Of a stretch of DNA of 43,495 nucleotides, positions 43,165 to 43,495 are shown in pieces (within the stretch, counting starts at the first letter, position 1; the number at the start of each line of letters is the position of its first letter). This DNA is from Sphingobacterium sp. Lineage in GTDB: Bacteria; Bacteroidota; Bacteroidia; Sphingobacteriales; Sphingobacteriaceae. Both the position numbers and the translations under genes were made by a program. The notes under the pieces are model-generated. The model did not search any database, had not been told where the DNA came from, and saw only the letters and a program-made list of their open reading frames with translations. The stretch spans positions 1 to 43,495 of the forward strand of contig JAQZAZ010000030.1 of the NCBI GenBank assembly GCA_029239355.1, read 5' to 3'.

Positions 43165-43495
43165 TTACTCCGCGTGTAACCAAGATTTTTTCGCCAAGAG
43201 CTCATCCTTAGACTCACGCACATCTTCGTCATCCACACAACAATCTACTGGACAAACAGCAGCACACTGAGGTTCATCGTGAAAACCTACACATTCTGTA
43301 CATTTATCCGAAACAATATAATAGACTTCATTTGAGATCGCTTCCTGTGACTCATTCGCATCGAGCGTAACGCCATCACCAAAATCTATAACACCGTCCA
43401 AAGCCGTCCCATCTGAGAATTTCCAAGTTACACCAGCATCGTATATTGCATTATTTGGGCATTCCGGTTCGCAAGCACCACAGTTAATGCATTCG
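43165..43495 (-). CDS. 2[4Fe-4S] ferredoxin (5' end outside window)
   Basis: The frame is open to the right edge, so the start is missing, probably by only a few residues. Two cluster motifs are clear: CINCGACEPECP at the very edge and CTECVGFHDEPQCAAVCP near the middle, the second with the eight-residue insert of Alvin-type ferredoxins. A ~40-residue insert lies between them (FGDGVTLDANESQEA). It is a cytoplasmic electron carrier. Ending and terminator are complete. Confidence 0.92.
   Translation of the reverse strand, partial: ECINCGACEPECPNNAIYDAGVTWKFSDGTALDGVIDFGDGVTLDANESQEAISNEVYYIVSDKCTECVGFHDEPQCAAVCPVDCCVDDEDVRESKDELLAKKSWLHAE

Noticed and set aside
1..43495. CRISPR arrays, insertion sequences, rRNA
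   Set aside because: No regularly spaced repeat array, transposase gene or rRNA segment was seen.

Overview
The window looks like a chromosome segment of a Bacteroidota bacterium, most likely from the Sphingobacteriaceae. I infer this from family content: a CarboxypepD_reg/TonB-type outer-membrane barrel, an UpxY-like NusG paralogue, LytS/LytTR two-component genes and a HMA-DUF3347 metal protein. Promoters of the TTTG-N19-TAnnTTTG type and the lack of strong Shine-Dalgarno sequences agree. No species can be fixed from sequence reading alone.

Layout. (1) 1-1300: the end of a sensor histidine kinase gene. (2) 1301-1454 and 29787-29941: two imperfect direct repeats of about 155 bp, 28.5 kb apart. 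Each ends in a 39-bp identical stretch that finishes with the 3' end of a tRNA gene (probably tRNA-Ser). They bracket an A+T-rich island. (3) 1973-3205: a small membrane-protein pair and gene-poor sequence. (4) 3206-22172, all on the minus strand: one long biosynthetic operon. In transcription order it holds gmhA, a stand-alone heptose-1-P adenylyltransferase, gmhB, hldD, an S41 peptidase, a 54-residue precursor peptide, a radical SAM/SPASM maturase, an S8-type protease, an outer-membrane barrel protein, a GT71-like glycosyltransferase, an ABC exporter, a GT9-GT25 fusion, a second GT9-GT25 gene with a decayed C-terminal half, and bifunctional hldE. (5) 22907-26562, plus strand: a 52-residue peptide, a receiver-only response regulator and a full-length LanB-type dehydratase with no LanC cyclase. 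(6) 26570-28425: a LytTR regulator and its kinase. (7) 29116-29661: an UpxY/NusG-like antiterminator beside the right island end.

(8) From about 29946 to the end the sequence looks like ordinary chromosome: the old tRNA terminator, an SH3-like protein, a large repeat protein, two metal-related proteins, a TIGR01777 epimerase, a FAH-family hydrolase, the methionine importer metN-metI-metQ, a YchJ-like protein, a broken alpha/beta hydrolase, a dicarboxylate/amino-acid symporter and a ferredoxin.

How it may work together (inference): the island appears to encode a glycosylated ribosomal peptide. The peptide at 17351-17515 would be modified by the radical SAM enzyme and possibly by LanB. ADP-heptose made by the dedicated gmhA/hldE/gmhB/hldD set would be attached by the GT9-like transferases, with GT25 and GT71-like enzymes extending the sugar. 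The ABC exporter and outer-membrane barrel would move it, and the S8 and S41 proteases would trim it. No polysaccharide flippase, polymerase or lipid-carrier initiating transferase is present, so a capsule or LPS locus is less likely. A radical SAM RiPP operon with its own complete ADP-heptose pathway is the main candidate for an undescribed system here.
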